A stretch of 64,000 bases of DNA from positions 62,001 to 126,000 of the forward strand of contig JAHQRK010000007.1 of the NCBI GenBank assembly GCA_019828595.1, read 5' to 3'. The stretch is from Aphanomyces cochlioides (taxonomy: Eukaryota > Oomycota > Saprolegniomycetes > Saprolegniales > Verrucalvaceae). Made by a program: the position numbers and the translations under genes. The notes under the pieces were generated by a model that did no database searches, was not told where the DNA came from, and worked only from the letters and a program-made list of their open reading frames with translations. Numbering within the stretch: position 1 is the first letter of the stretch; the number at the start of each line of letters is the position of its first letter. Of this stretch, positions 43,057 to 53,313 are shown in pieces.

Positions 43057-43405
43057 CTACCCATGTAATCACCACAAGAAATGAGTTTGTTGGTTTTGAT
43101 CGTCTCGTGCCTAGATTCTAACCTTACACTCACGCCTATTCAACTTGTCCTTGTTTCCAATTATTCAGCATTTTCTCGTGTGTACTCTGCTTTCAATTTT
43201 ATCCGTCATAAATAATCTCATAACGAACCTTTTGATATACTGACTCCAAATATTCTCACCAATGGCAAAACAGTAACACACTTGATAATACCTTCGTCAT
43301 TTAATACTTATTGATTTCAACAGTTCATACTGTACGATAAGATTTCCTCGTGGGAGGCTTTTCTGTACAGGAAACGCTTCTAATCGAGCCCAGAGGTGGT
43401 GTCAC

Positions 43406-43717
43406 TCAAATTGAATGGTTATCGCCTTGAAAGAAATTGCCCAGAGCATTCCCGATCTCCAGTGCAATTGTTCGTCGGATGGGACTTAGAAAAGCTGGCA
43501 ATACCCAAGTAAGCACAGAGTAATGTCCATGTCGACGATCAAAAAGAATTGCACGACGAGTCTTCGAGAGCGCCTCCAGCTCCTCGACAAAGAGCTGGTT
43601 GACAAAATTCCCTGTTTTATACCTCCTTGCCAAGGCATAAATATTGGATCCCGATGCGAACGGGGTCTGGAGAACAGGTTGAGCGTTGTTGCGCCATGCG
43701 GAGACGAGATATCCCAC
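43406..43717 (-). CDS. Doubtful ORF, unknown
   Basis: A 103-aa minus-strand frame (NQLFVEELEALSKTRRAILF; LEIGNALGNFFQGDN) within a region (43400-44000) where several overlapping frames on both strands are open. No domain was recognised. It may be an exon of a short intron-containing gene extending toward 43950, but no join was convincing. Confidence 0.2.
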   Translation of the reverse strand: MGYLVSAWRNNAQPVLQTPFASGSNIYALARRYKTGNFVNQLFVEELEALSKTRRAILFDRRHGHYSVLTWVLPAFLSPIRRTIALEIGNALGNFFQGDNHSI

Positions 43718-44651
43718 GAGATTCCTCCAGTTTTCTTAGCGTCCGTGTGGACTTGGAAACACTGCAAGCCAGACGAGCAAACTTTGTCCTTCGCCACACT
43801 CATCCAGCTCGTTTTCTGCGACAGCGCAACGACGCCTGGACGGATTTCCCAAAAGTGACAACTCATAATGCATTTCTAACGGGTTGTCTCCATGGCGCCT
43901 TCTCGATTCGCCGAAGTCTTTGTCTTCACAGTTATAGGGCAAGTAGTGTCCATCCACAGCTCATGGTCTACGCAGCACGACGAGGAATTTCAGCTGCAGT
44001 CTAGACGTTTGAATTTTGAGCGATGCCGAATAGGCTTTCATACCAACGCTTTCGGCTGTTATGCCTCTTCAGTGACGTCTGGCCAATCGAGTTACATTGT
44101 AGTGAGAGAACCTTTGGTTGTGTAAACTCTGCTCATACAGTCCAGCCTACGTTTCCACACTTTGTTGTGGTGTCAGACGATGTCGACCGCTCGTTGTAAA
44201 TATTTGAAGAGCTGCACACAACAAAGAATGCAATCACTTTCACCGCCGACGACTCTATCAAGGCTGGTCCTTCCAGGCTTGCTCGGCTAATGCCTCGATT
44301 GAGTCCAGCACTCCAGTCCTAGACTCCAAAGTTTCATCGACCATGACCTCGCGGCAATGCGGATCACAGACAGATTCATTCTGAGCAGTTGATGACATGA
44401 ATTGAAGTTCTATCCATCTGAGGCGTTACCAGCAAGGGATTTGTCTGTCAACTCGCGCGGCTGGCTTTGATTTTTCGTGCAAGAAAGATTTTGAATCTTC
44501 GCCATCTATTGTCACCGTATACTACACAAAATATATGGAATAAGATTCAAATTCCAAGCACGTCCACCATGAATCCAGCACTTTCATTTTTCCACAAAGA
44601 TTCCGAAGATGCTCCAAAAGTTTGTTCTCGACCATCTCATAAACCAGTTTG
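43718..44651. other. Region without a supported gene
   Basis: Overlapping short frames only (for example 43736-43957 minus and 43892-44125 plus). The final ~300 bases form the upstream region of the disrupted RBR gene. Confidence 0.3.
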
Positions 44652-45075
44652 ATGTCTCCTGTCACCAACTTTGCGCCGCTTCCGCTCTACGAATGCTACA
44701 TTTGTATGGAGGAATTCGAGCGAGTCGCCTCTTGCTCGGCCTGCACTTGGACTGTTTGCGGGCCTTGCTTCAAGAATTACTTGGCGAAAAGTGTCCAAGA
44801 TCGAAACCCAACCATTGGATGTCCGTCCTGCCGTCAACCGATTCAAGACTCGACGCTTAAGAAGCACCTCCCCCCTTCAATCTATGCCATTTTCCTCCGA
44901 CAAAACCTCGACTTTGCCTGCCCCACTTGTGAAACCCTCTGCGATAAGCGGGGATGGTCGAAACGCAAAGCTTACTGCACGAAGTGCAAAGTGAAGTGGT
45001 GCATGGTCTGCCGGGAGCGCTATCATCTCTTGGGCAAGTGTGCGAAAGTCGCTGAAGCCGAAGCTCTTGACGAGC

Positions 45076-45333
45076 TGATGTGGTGAAATCGTTCGTTTCA
45101 TTCATATTTGCATGTCCAGTCGGTTTGGCGAAACCGACATGCCTATGTGCATGTTCGAATCTCCAACCGTCATACGATCTTTTGAAAGATTTGGAGATCT
45201 TAGGTTGTAAGGTCGATAAACAGTTTGCATTTAACGGATTTGTGTGCAGGACAGCCGTCTGTGTGCTGTGTAGCCTCAAGTGGAGCTTGTTTGCGTGTCG
45301 GTGTCAGCGCAACACCACTACGAAGACACATCA
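45076..45333 (+). repeat. 5' LTR (258 bp)
   Basis: It begins TGATGTGG and ends ACACATCA, giving a 7-bp terminal inverted repeat TGATGTG/CACATCA. By eye it is identical to the 3' LTR over its full length. The flanking bases CGAGC (45071-45075) and CAAGC (50933-50937) are an imperfect 5-bp target duplication. Confidence 0.95.
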
Positions 45334-45392
45334 GTAAATTTATTAGTTAAGTCAAAAGCGAAGTTCAACCGACTTATCAAACTCAAGTGTCT

Positions 45393-47471
45393 ATGGCTGA
45401 TTCAATTGACAAACTCTCCGACCGAACCTTGCCTGGTCGAGCGTACTACCGCGAGGAGGCTGTAGAAGGTGGCAGTCTTGATTTGGCTGCGAGACGCCGG
45501 GAGATGGATGCTCTCGTCTACGAAGACGATGGAGTTTCATCATCATTACCCTCCGCCTGATGCGACAAATGTTGGTCATACTGAGCGGGATCGCTTACTT
45601 GTTGCTCAAGCTGACGAGCTTGCTCGCCAAACAATTAAGACAGAGACGATGCAACTTGCTGGTATGGCGTTAGAACAAGAAATGAGCGTTTTACGACAAG
45701 CCCTGGAGACGGAGAGATCGCGTGCCTCTCGGGCTGAGGCAATGGTAAAAGAACTACAGGTTCGCGAACCGAGTCGCGTCGTCAAATGGATGCTGTTTTG
45801 GACGCAAAGCAGCGTATGGATGACATTGCCGCGGAGTTACGACAACGTGATGCTGAGCGTGAGCGTCTGCTCCAGAACAAGAGATTGGCGCGGAGACTTG
45901 CGGGAGTTAAAGCCCAACCAAGCCCGAGTGCATCAACTGCTCCTTCCCCGAGTTTGGACAACGGAGTACGTTTGTCGGCGCCTCTGCTGATTGGGTTCTC
46001 CGCCCCTAAGGCCCCTCGATACGTTGATTATACGCTTGATGCTCGCCGACAATTTGCAAAACAGTATTATTAGTATTGCAACGAATGCGCGCAAGCGGCA
46101 CTATCCTTGGGTACTCGTATTGGAATCCGTCCGATTGGAACTTGTCTGGATGCCAAAGCCAAAAGTTTTGCGGCAATGATGCACTTTGGGCGAGATGCGG
46201 TATCAATTTCCAATCAAGAGTGGACTGAATATTTCCAGCATGCTCTAAACTACCATGGCCCTGACTTCGGCGATTTAGAGGCAAAGATTCGCACGACAGT
46301 CGTCATGGATGAAAAGGAACTTGATCGTGACAGAGGCTATGACAAGTGGGTCTATGCATATTGGTCGTTATTGGACAAGAACAACATGATCTCGTTCCAT
46401 ACAAAGCACCCCAAGAACGCGGTGAAGGCGCTGGTCGAGGGTGTACGGCCGGCATCGCTGCGTGCGGTGGTCAAAAATCATTTGGAGCTCGATCAGAAGC
46501 ACCTACGCAACTCGGTGCTACAATTCATGGCATTCGTAAAGACCAAATTGACTGCGCAACTTGAATTCACACGGGCAGCGAAAGCTAATGGTCTCGTGAA
46601 GGTCTCTGACGACGCCAACCCCAAGGCCAAGGCGTTGTCGCACCAAAAAGGTGATAGTGGTGGCATCGGCGCAGCCGCTCAAGCTAAGCAGAAGGCCGTG
46701 AAGTGTTGGAGCTGCGGTGGTCCTCACCATATTGCAAAATGTGAGTCCACATCCGATGCGGACAAAAGCACCATTCGCGCTAAGCACGCTGAGTCCAAGC
46801 GTACGAATGGTGAGTCTGGTGTTTCCTCGGACGGCAAGTCTGAATCCAAGGGTGTCGCAAGAATTGATGGCAAAGCAGAATCCAAGAAGGGATCGGTCAT
46901 ATTCAAGGCTAAGGCGCTGCAATGGTCCGATTGCCCTCCCCGGGATGGCAGTTGTTGGGCCGTAGTCATTCACGGCGGCCTCGACGAGCCAGTTCCAGCG
47001 CTACTCGATTCGGGTTGTGACTCTGGTCTAGTTGTTTCACAGGGTTTGGCTGAGAGATTATCAACGACATCGAATTTGGATCTGCCGTTGACGGTGCTCC
47101 CCAACCCACAAGTGATGGAAGGCTTTGGTGGGGTCCCTCTTACATTATCACGACATTTGGTGGTACCGGAGTTGGCTTTACTTGTCGGTGATACACCTAT
47201 TTTGCTTACATCAGTTAGTGCATGGGTCGACGACACTGACCCTGCACTGGCTATCACGGTTGGACGGCCTATCATGAAGGTTTTGGGATATTCAACTGAA
47301 GGGCTCCTTCGAAATGCAGCGGCGTCGCCATCAGTTTATGATATGGGCCATTTGTCTGTTTTAGACCACGATACCTCTGCGTTGTGTCGAGCTCTGAGGG
47401 CTCAAAGAGCACATTTGGACGCTGACGATGATGCGAAGGACGATTTTGATGATGACGAAGGACGATTTTGA
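45393..47471 (+). pseudogene. Gypsy gag and aspartic protease region, with frame breaks
   Basis: ATG at 45393 starts gag (MADSIDKLSDRTLPGRAYYR). The frame hits a TGA at 45558-45560; coding continues in the next frame as a coiled coil (LEQEMSVLRQALETERSR), returns to the first frame at about 45770, passes a TAG at 46071-46073 and then runs open. A capsid-like region (EWTEYFQHALNYHG) is followed by a CCHC zinc knuckle (CWSCGGPHHIAKC at about 46705-46743) and an aspartic protease with ALLDSGCDSG (about 47000). A 22-bp tandem duplication (47435-47478) then shifts the frame. Gag would package the RNA and the protease would process the polyprotein; as assembled, neither can be made as one chain. 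Confidence 0.85.
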
Positions 47472-47630
47472 TGATGACGAAGTCCTTACGACGTCGGTGA
47501 GTGTAGCATTGCAAGCAAAAATTGTGGAAGCTAAAGAGCATGGCTTATCTGAGTCTGGTTCAATCCGCCTCTGTGCCCTTTTGGCGAAGTACGAGGATGT
47601 GTTTCGTTTGGACTTTGCCAGGATCCTCCT

Positions 47631-48680
47631 GTGTCGGTCGAACCACTCGAAGTCCGTTTTAAAAAGGATGCAACACCAACCACGTGCAAGGCTAGGCGGT
47701 ACTCGCCTCTGCAGACCGATTTCTTGCGTACCCATTTGGGCGAACTTGTTAAGGCTGGTTTAGCCCGTCGTACAAATCGGTCGCGGTGGTGTTCGCCACC
47801 TCGCCTTGTGCCCAAGAAGGACGGTTCGTTGCGTATGACTGTCGACTCCCGAGGCCCCAATTCTCAAACCGAACCTATGAATTGGCCTATGCCCGTTCTC
47901 GAAGTTGTCTTGGCTCGATTAGCCGGGAAAACTTGTTTTTTTGCTGTAGATTGGTTCAAAGGCTACTGGCAGCTGCCTCTACATCCCGACAGCCGCGAGG
48001 CTTACACAATTATGGGCGTTGATGAAATGGTCGAGCCAAATCGTGTCCTTATGGGTCAATCGGATGCGGTAGCCTATTGTCAATCAGTGGCACAAACAAT
48101 TTATGGTGAAAAATACGGCTGTGGCATTGAAGCGTGGCTCAATGATGCTTTGGGCAGCGCCTCCTGGGAGGATGAGCTGTTGGATCTCCTCGAATGGTTG
48201 TTACGACGTGCGGAACATGCTGGGTTGAAATTAGATCCATCCAAGTGTGAGTTCTATACCCCATCAGTTGTATGGTGTGGTAAAATTATTTCATCCGAGG
48301 GAATTTCCCATGATCCCCAGCGTCTCGCAGGCCTGATTGCCCTGCAGCCACCGCAAACTGCCCAGGAGCTTCAACAATTTGTTTGTGCGCTCAATTGGAT
48401 GCGTCAGTCGATTCCTCACTTTACGACCCTCGTGGCGCCTTTGATGATGCTGTTAGATGATATTTGCAAAGTAGCAGACACTCGAAAGAAGTCCAAATTA
48501 GCTCGCTACGACCTTGTCACACATGGTTGGGGCGAGGCACATATGCAGTCTTTTAGTGCTTGCAAAGACGCTCTGAAGAATATGGTGACGCTTGCGCATC
48601 CTGATGCTGACAAACAATTCTGCCTCTATACTGACGCCAGCCAAGATCATTGGGGCGCTGTGTTGACTCAAATTTGTTGA
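47631..48680 (+). pseudogene. Gypsy reverse transcriptase and start of RNase H
   Basis: This frame begins within VSVEPLEVRFKK (a one-base shift at about 47620 separates it from the upstream linker frame). The RT fingers and palm are clear: RYSPLQTDFL, SPPRLVPKKDGSLRM, FFAVDWFKGYWQLPLH with the first catalytic Asp, and LKLDPSKCEFY. The YxDD box reads W-L-N-D (about 48134-48145): the first Asp of the pair is replaced by Asn (codon AAT). RNase H begins at FCLYTDASQDHWGAVL. A 14-bp tandem duplication (48662-48689) then breaks the frame. With Asn in the catalytic pair the RT should be inactive even if translated. Confidence 0.9.
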
Positions 48681-48689
48681 CTCAAATTC

Positions 48690-50677
48690 CCAAGGATCAA
48701 ATTGATTGGCCTGTCGGTGAGCAAGACCACCAGCCACTGGCATTCTTGAGTGGTTCATTTAAAGGTGCTAGCTCGAGATGGGCAACAGTGGAGAAAGAGG
48801 CATTTGCGATCGTACAATCTTGTAAACGGCTGGATAATTTGTTACACAGCCCCGGTGGTTTCGCCATCTATACAGATCATCGTAATCTTAGTTTCATTTT
48901 TGGAACAGATCCACAAGTCTCACAGCCTCGTTTCCTTGCTGACAAGTTGGCGCGGTGGGCTGTCATCTTATCGTGTTTCAATTATGTCATTCGCCACATC
49001 AATGGGGAAGACAATGTATGGGGAGACCTCTTGTCACGATGGGGAAATTGTGAAAGGGCCACGAATGCCGCTGTGTGGGCAGACGACGAGTCACAGTCTG
49101 TCCCTCGCATCAAGCGCCTTGCTCGACTACCCCTACCAGTAATTTCACCATTGAGTGACGCATTTGAGTGGCCTGCTATGAAGACAATTCAGTTGACACA
49201 AATGGAATGGCCTCGAGAAATTGCAAAATTGAAAGATCAATTGGTTCCTGATGGTGATGGTGTCTTTCGAATTGATGGAAAAATTTGGATCCCCAATGGC
49301 GCTCTAGATCTTCAGCTATCTCTATTGGTTATTGCACATTCAGGAACAATGGGCCATCGTGGCGGTCAAGCGACGGCACAAGCATTATGCGAAGTTTTTC
49401 TATGGCGTGGCATGAATGCAGATTGCAAATCTTTTGTCGCCAATTGCCTGCATTGTTTGTGTGTGGATGGGGAGATGGTCCCGAGACCAGTAGGAGATAC
49501 ATTACATGCAGTCGAGCCCAATCAATTGATTCATTGTGACTTTATGGCAGTTCAAGGAGGGTACGTTCATGTTATTGTTGACGATGCTTCGAGATTTTGC
49601 CAACTCACCTGGCATGATGGGTGCAAGGCATTCGATGCAGTGGAAGCATTTCAATTATGGTTTGCAACGTTTGGCATTGTTCCCGTCTGGATGTCTGACC
49701 AGGGTCCGCACTACAAAAATGAGATCATGAAAGAGTTGCGTCGATTGTACGGATCAGCACACAACTTCTCTCCTGCTTATTGCCCTTGGGTCAATGGGAC
49801 TGTTGAGGTTATGATGCGCTCTATCAGGAAGACCCTTAAGACTATGTTGGTGGAACTCCGTTTATCGCAAGATCAAGCGCATTTTCTGCTCCCAATTGTG
49901 CAGCACGCGTTGAATCATACTCCTTGCGCAAAAAATGGTGGTATTGCACCAGTCACAGCAATGACACAATTACCTGCGGGAAATGCGCTAAGCGCATACA
50001 GGCGTGGCGAAGAAATTGTGGAAATCTCAGAGGAGACATTAATAAATTGGCGCAAGGGAGCTTGGAGTGACCTGGCTGATGCGAGGGACAAATTACATCG
50101 CCGCTTGGTCGAAGTCGTGTCGACCAAACGTGCAAGGGAACGAGCAAGACGAAACAAAAAACCTAACGTTCGACGTGCTTATTTCGAAGTGGGCGATTAC
50201 GTCTTGGTTGGGAAGATATTAGGTGGCATTGGAAACAAACTTGCAGTCACATGGCTTGGCCCTCGCCGGATCATTTGTTCGCACTCAGACTGGGTATTTG
50301 ACGTTGAAGATCGTCGCAATGGGGTAGTCAAGCAGCATCATGTCAGCCGAATGAAGCATTACGCAGCCAAGGACGCTGCTGTGACGCAGGACTTGATCGA
50401 CCACATTGCCTACGTCGACGGTGGTCACGAAGTGGAAGAATTTGTTGATTGCAAATTTGATCGCTCGACAAAACAGTCGATGCTCCTGGTTAAATGGCGG
50501 GGGCTAGAAGACCTTGAAAAATCATGGGAACCGGTACTTTCATTGCTTGACGGTGTTCCTGAAGCTGTACAAAAATTTGCGATGCAACGTGCCCGAACAT
50601 CCAAAAATGTAAAACGAATGGCCGATGTCCACGGTTTGCGTATCAGTCCAACTGCGGTTGGGCTTGGAGGGTGCTGA
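48690..50677 (+). pseudogene. Gypsy RNase H, integrase and chromodomain
   Basis: An open frame continues RNase H (FAIYTDHRNLSFIF), then the integrase: an HHCC finger (H at about 49336, CLHCLC at about 49450), and a catalytic core with HCDF (first Asp about 49537), WMSDQGPHYKN (second Asp about 49698) and WVNGTVEVMM (Glu about 49805). A chromodomain near the end (VEEFVDCKFDRSTKQSMLLV, then KWRGLEDLEKSWEP) likely directs insertion by reading histone marks. This segment is free of internal stops for about 660 codons, showing recent function of the lineage. Confidence 0.9.
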
Positions 50678-50932
50678 TGTGGTGAAATCGTTCGTTTCAT
50701 TCATATTTGCATGTCCAGTCGGTTTGGCGAAACCGACATGCCTATGTGCATGTTCGAATCTCCAACCGTCATACGATCTTTTGAAAGATTTGGAGATCTT
50801 AGGTTGTAAGGTCGATAAACAGTTTGCATTTAACGGATTTGTGTGCAGGACAGCCGTCTGTGTGCTGTGTAGCCTCAAGTGGAGCTTGTTTGCGTGTCGG
50901 TGTCAGCGCAACACCACTACGAAGACACATCA
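50675..50932 (+). repeat. 3' LTR (258 bp)
   Basis: Identical to the 5' LTR. A short purine-rich stretch (GGGCTTGGAGGG) immediately precedes it and may be the polypurine tract that primes plus-strand DNA. Confidence 0.95.
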
Positions 50933-51100
50933 CAAGCCTTTCGACGTTGGCGCGATAACCACGGCGTGAAAGACTGTCCAAAATGCAAGCAGTACATTGA
51001 GAAGAACGGGGGTTGCATCCACATGACTTGTTCGCGCTGCAAATTTCAGTTCTGCTGGAATTGCAAAGCTTCCTGGGTCCATTCACACACCTGTCGATAA

Positions 51101-51974
51101 GAGCCACGGAAACAGAGCGAGCGTGGTCTTGCATCATATTTAGTTAAACTTGTAAATTTCTTCATGTTCTAAAGCCCACTTTACGGCCAAACTTGTGGAC
51201 AATCTCCCTTCGATCTTGCTCAAAAGTTGCCCATCGCTATCCTTGAAACAATTCGTCTTTCGATTCAACATCGGCGCTTGATGATTCCAAAATGATCTTA
51301 TTCCCGAATTCTTCAAACTTTCGTCAAGATTCGATCCTGATTAGTTTGAATCTTGATGAAAATATCAAGATACTGTATTGATATAAATCTGGAGACTTCC
51401 CAGGACGAATCCTCAGTGATGCCGTCAACAGCACGAGGATAATTTATGGTTGTCAAGGGGGAAAGAGCTTCACCTGAGCTTACGAACCACGATAAAACCT
51501 TACAGCTTGGTTGTTATAGTCATCTAAATCAACCCTGGACAAGGCCCTTGTCTGCAGTTAAATAGAGCAAGATTAAAGATGGAGTTGCATCCGTGAAACC
51601 CAAAGCCTGCCAACTTCATTGACAGCCTTGTTGTCGACCTTGTGGCGTGTTCACTTTGCCAAATAAACGACAAATTCGTTGGGGAGACTTTTCAATGTTT
51701 CAACTCTGTCAGGGGCTCGTGATAGCTGAAAGAATATTTTCAGCGTTGAGCTCGGTGGATGATTGCTGCTGCCTGTCGTCCAGAGCATGACGAACGCAGT
51801 GCGAGAAAGACTTATTCTCCAATCTTGTTCTTGTCATGTTGGACCCATTCGATTCGTCTCCGAGCCACCTCCATTTGCAGAAATATCCACGTGGAGCCAG
51901 TGTCGACGACAGCAGAGAAAAGAGATCCGTGGATTGATCGAACCAGTCTGTTGGTCAACTTAAAACTCAATTTC
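51101..51974. other. Spacer between RBR paralogues
   Basis: About 870 bases without a supported gene; it should hold the promoter of the intact RBR gene. A frame upstream of that gene is open from 51759, so a longer N-terminus is possible but has no recognisable feature. Confidence 0.4.
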
Positions 51975-52565
51975 ATGTCTGTCGCCAACTTCGCCCCCTT
52001 GCCTCTCTATGAATGCTACATTTGCGTGGAGGAATTCGAGCGAGTTGCCTCGTGCTCGGCCTGCACTTGGACAGTTTGCGGCCCTTGTTTCAAGAATTAC
52101 TTGGCTCAAAGCGTCCAAGACCGAAACCCAACCATTGGATGTCCTTCATGCCGTCAACCGATCCAGGACTCGACGCTAAAGCGGCATTTGCCCGCTGAGA
52201 TTTACGCCATCTTCCTCCGACAGAACCTTGACTTTGCCTGCCCAGTCTGCCAAGGTCTTTGTGATAAGCGGGGATGGTCCAAACGCCAAGCTTACTGCGC
52301 AAAGTGTAAATTGAAATGGTGCATGGTCTGCCGCCATCGCTACCACTTGCTTGGCAAGTGCGCCAAGATCGCGGAGGAGGAAGCGGTCGAAGAAGACGAA
52401 GCCTTTCGACGATGGCGCACCGCCCACGACGTTCAGAATTGTCCAAAGTGCAAGCGGTGCATTGAAAAGGACGGAGGTTGCCGTCGGATGAAGTGCACGA
52501 AATGCCAGCACGAATTCTGCTGGCAATGCCGCGCCGTGTGGCCAGGCTACCATCATAAATGCTAG
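51975..52565 (+). CDS. Small cytosolic RBR E3 ubiquitin ligase (intact paralogue)
   Basis: A single exon, ATG at 51975, 196 aa. RING1: CYICVEEFERVASCSACTWT through GCPSC. IBR: CPVCQGLCDK, CAKCKLKWCMVC, HRYHLLGKC. An acidic linker (EEEAVEEDEAFRRW) precedes RING2: CPKCKRCIEKDGGCRRMKC, then CWQC, ending HHKC. The Cys of GGC is the predicted ubiquitin-thioester residue. There is no membrane helix, unlike the RBRs at 10766 and 18763. It is the closest relative of the gene broken by the retrotransposon and of the fragment at 52888, so this is a local tandem family. It consists only of the RBR module, with no substrate-binding domain; partner and target are unknown. Confidence 0.85.
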   Translation: MSVANFAPLPLYECYICVEEFERVASCSACTWTVCGPCFKNYLAQSVQDRNPTIGCPSCRQPIQDSTLKRHLPAEIYAIFLRQNLDFACPVCQGLCDKRGWSKRQAYCAKCKLKWCMVCRHRYHLLGKCAKIAEEEAVEEDEAFRRWRTAHDVQNCPKCKRCIEKDGGCRRMKCTKCQHEFCWQCRAVWPGYHHKC

Positions 52566-52887
52566 AAACTTTTCATTCATCTAAGCTAATCCAACGCAAT
52601 TGTCGTTCCTGTCGAGTCCAACGTTGTCCACCGCAGTGTCTGTCCTGTATGACAGTATTGACAGCTCTTCGTCTCCACAGTCGGACACTGTCGTAAGCTG
52701 TGCAAGATCTTTGGCTCCATCTCGTCCGTCTATCTCCATCAGAGGAAGCAATTTTTCCCTGGAAGATCAGCTCGACCATGTCGAACTCTCGAAAAATATT
52801 GGAGGAACAAGGTGGCGCCGGCTCTCAAAAGAGAAAAATCACCAGGAAAAGTATCGAAGGAGATGAAAGTGCATTTTCCAATTTGGA

Positions 52888-53240
52888 ATGTCGCCAACCA
52901 TCAACTTTGACACGCTGCCGCTGTACGAATGCAACGTCTGCATGGACGAATTCGAGCGTGTGGCGTCGTGTTCCTCCTGCACTTGTACAGTCTGTGGTCC
53001 TTGCTTCAAGGCGTACTTGGCGCAGAGCGTGGAAGATCGAAATCCGACCATTGGATGTCCATGTCTTGTCGTCAACGGATCCAGGACTCGACGCTAAACG
53101 GCATCTTCCGCCCGCGATTTATGCCATCTTCCTTCGACAAAACTTGGATTTTGCCTGCCCTGGCTGTGAATCTCTCTGCGATAAGCGTGGATGGTCAAAA
53201 CGCCAAGCACATTGTGCGAAATGCAATCTCAATGTAAGAA
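52888..53240 (+). pseudogene. Third RBR paralogue, frameshifted and truncated
   Basis: It starts like its neighbours (MSPTINFDTLPLYECNVCMD, then CSSCTCTVCGPCF). At about 53062 it carries two extra bases relative to the intact copy, just before the CRQ motif, ending that frame at 53095-53097. The IBR part (FLRQNLDFACPGCESLCDKR) is readable in another frame up to CAKCNLN, then homology stops. RING2 is absent. It abuts the ammonium transporter gene tail. Confidence 0.85.
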
Positions 53241-53313
53241 GTAGATGGAAGATGACGAAGAGAAACATAGAGGGTTTGCTTATAGAGTGTAAGTTGTTGT
53301 AATTTGGAGTGTT

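Larger units (their letters stand above)
45076..50932 (+). mobile_element. Ty3/gypsy LTR retrotransposon with chromodomain (5857 bp)
   Basis: Order: LTR, gag, protease, reverse transcriptase, RNase H, integrase, chromodomain, LTR, i.e. the Ty3/gypsy arrangement; the C-terminal chromodomain places it with chromovirus-like elements. Insertion is in the sense direction within an RBR gene. The identical LTRs imply a very recent insertion, since the two LTRs are identical when an element integrates. Despite that, the internal region has at least five frame breaks. No convincing primer-binding site was seen directly after the 5' LTR. Confidence 0.95.
44652..51100 (+). pseudogene. RBR E3 ligase gene split by an LTR retrotransposon
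   Basis: The 5' part (44652-45075) encodes RING1 (CYICMEEFERVASCSACTW...GCPSC) and the IBR (CPTCETLC...CTKCKVKWCMVC...H...C). The 3' part (50933-51100) encodes RING2 ([19 protein letters not shown]... CWNC) including the ubiquitin-accepting Cys, and the stop at 51098-51100. Between them sits a 5857-bp gypsy element. The intact paralogue at 51975 shows what the uninterrupted gene looks like: the break falls in the acidic linker just before its EAFRRW. As it stands the 5' part ends two codons into the LTR (MW, stop). A RING1-IBR-only product could be made; RING2 is lost from it. Confidence 0.9.

Noticed and set aside
44652..45086. RING1-IBR protein ending MW as a natural gene
   Set aside because: The last two codons and stop come from the LTR; RING2 continues on the other side of the insertion, so this is a disrupted gene rather than a designed short form.
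45391..45579. Minus-strand frames inside the retrotransposon
   Set aside because: Antisense to gag and without similarity to any antisense gene known in such elements.
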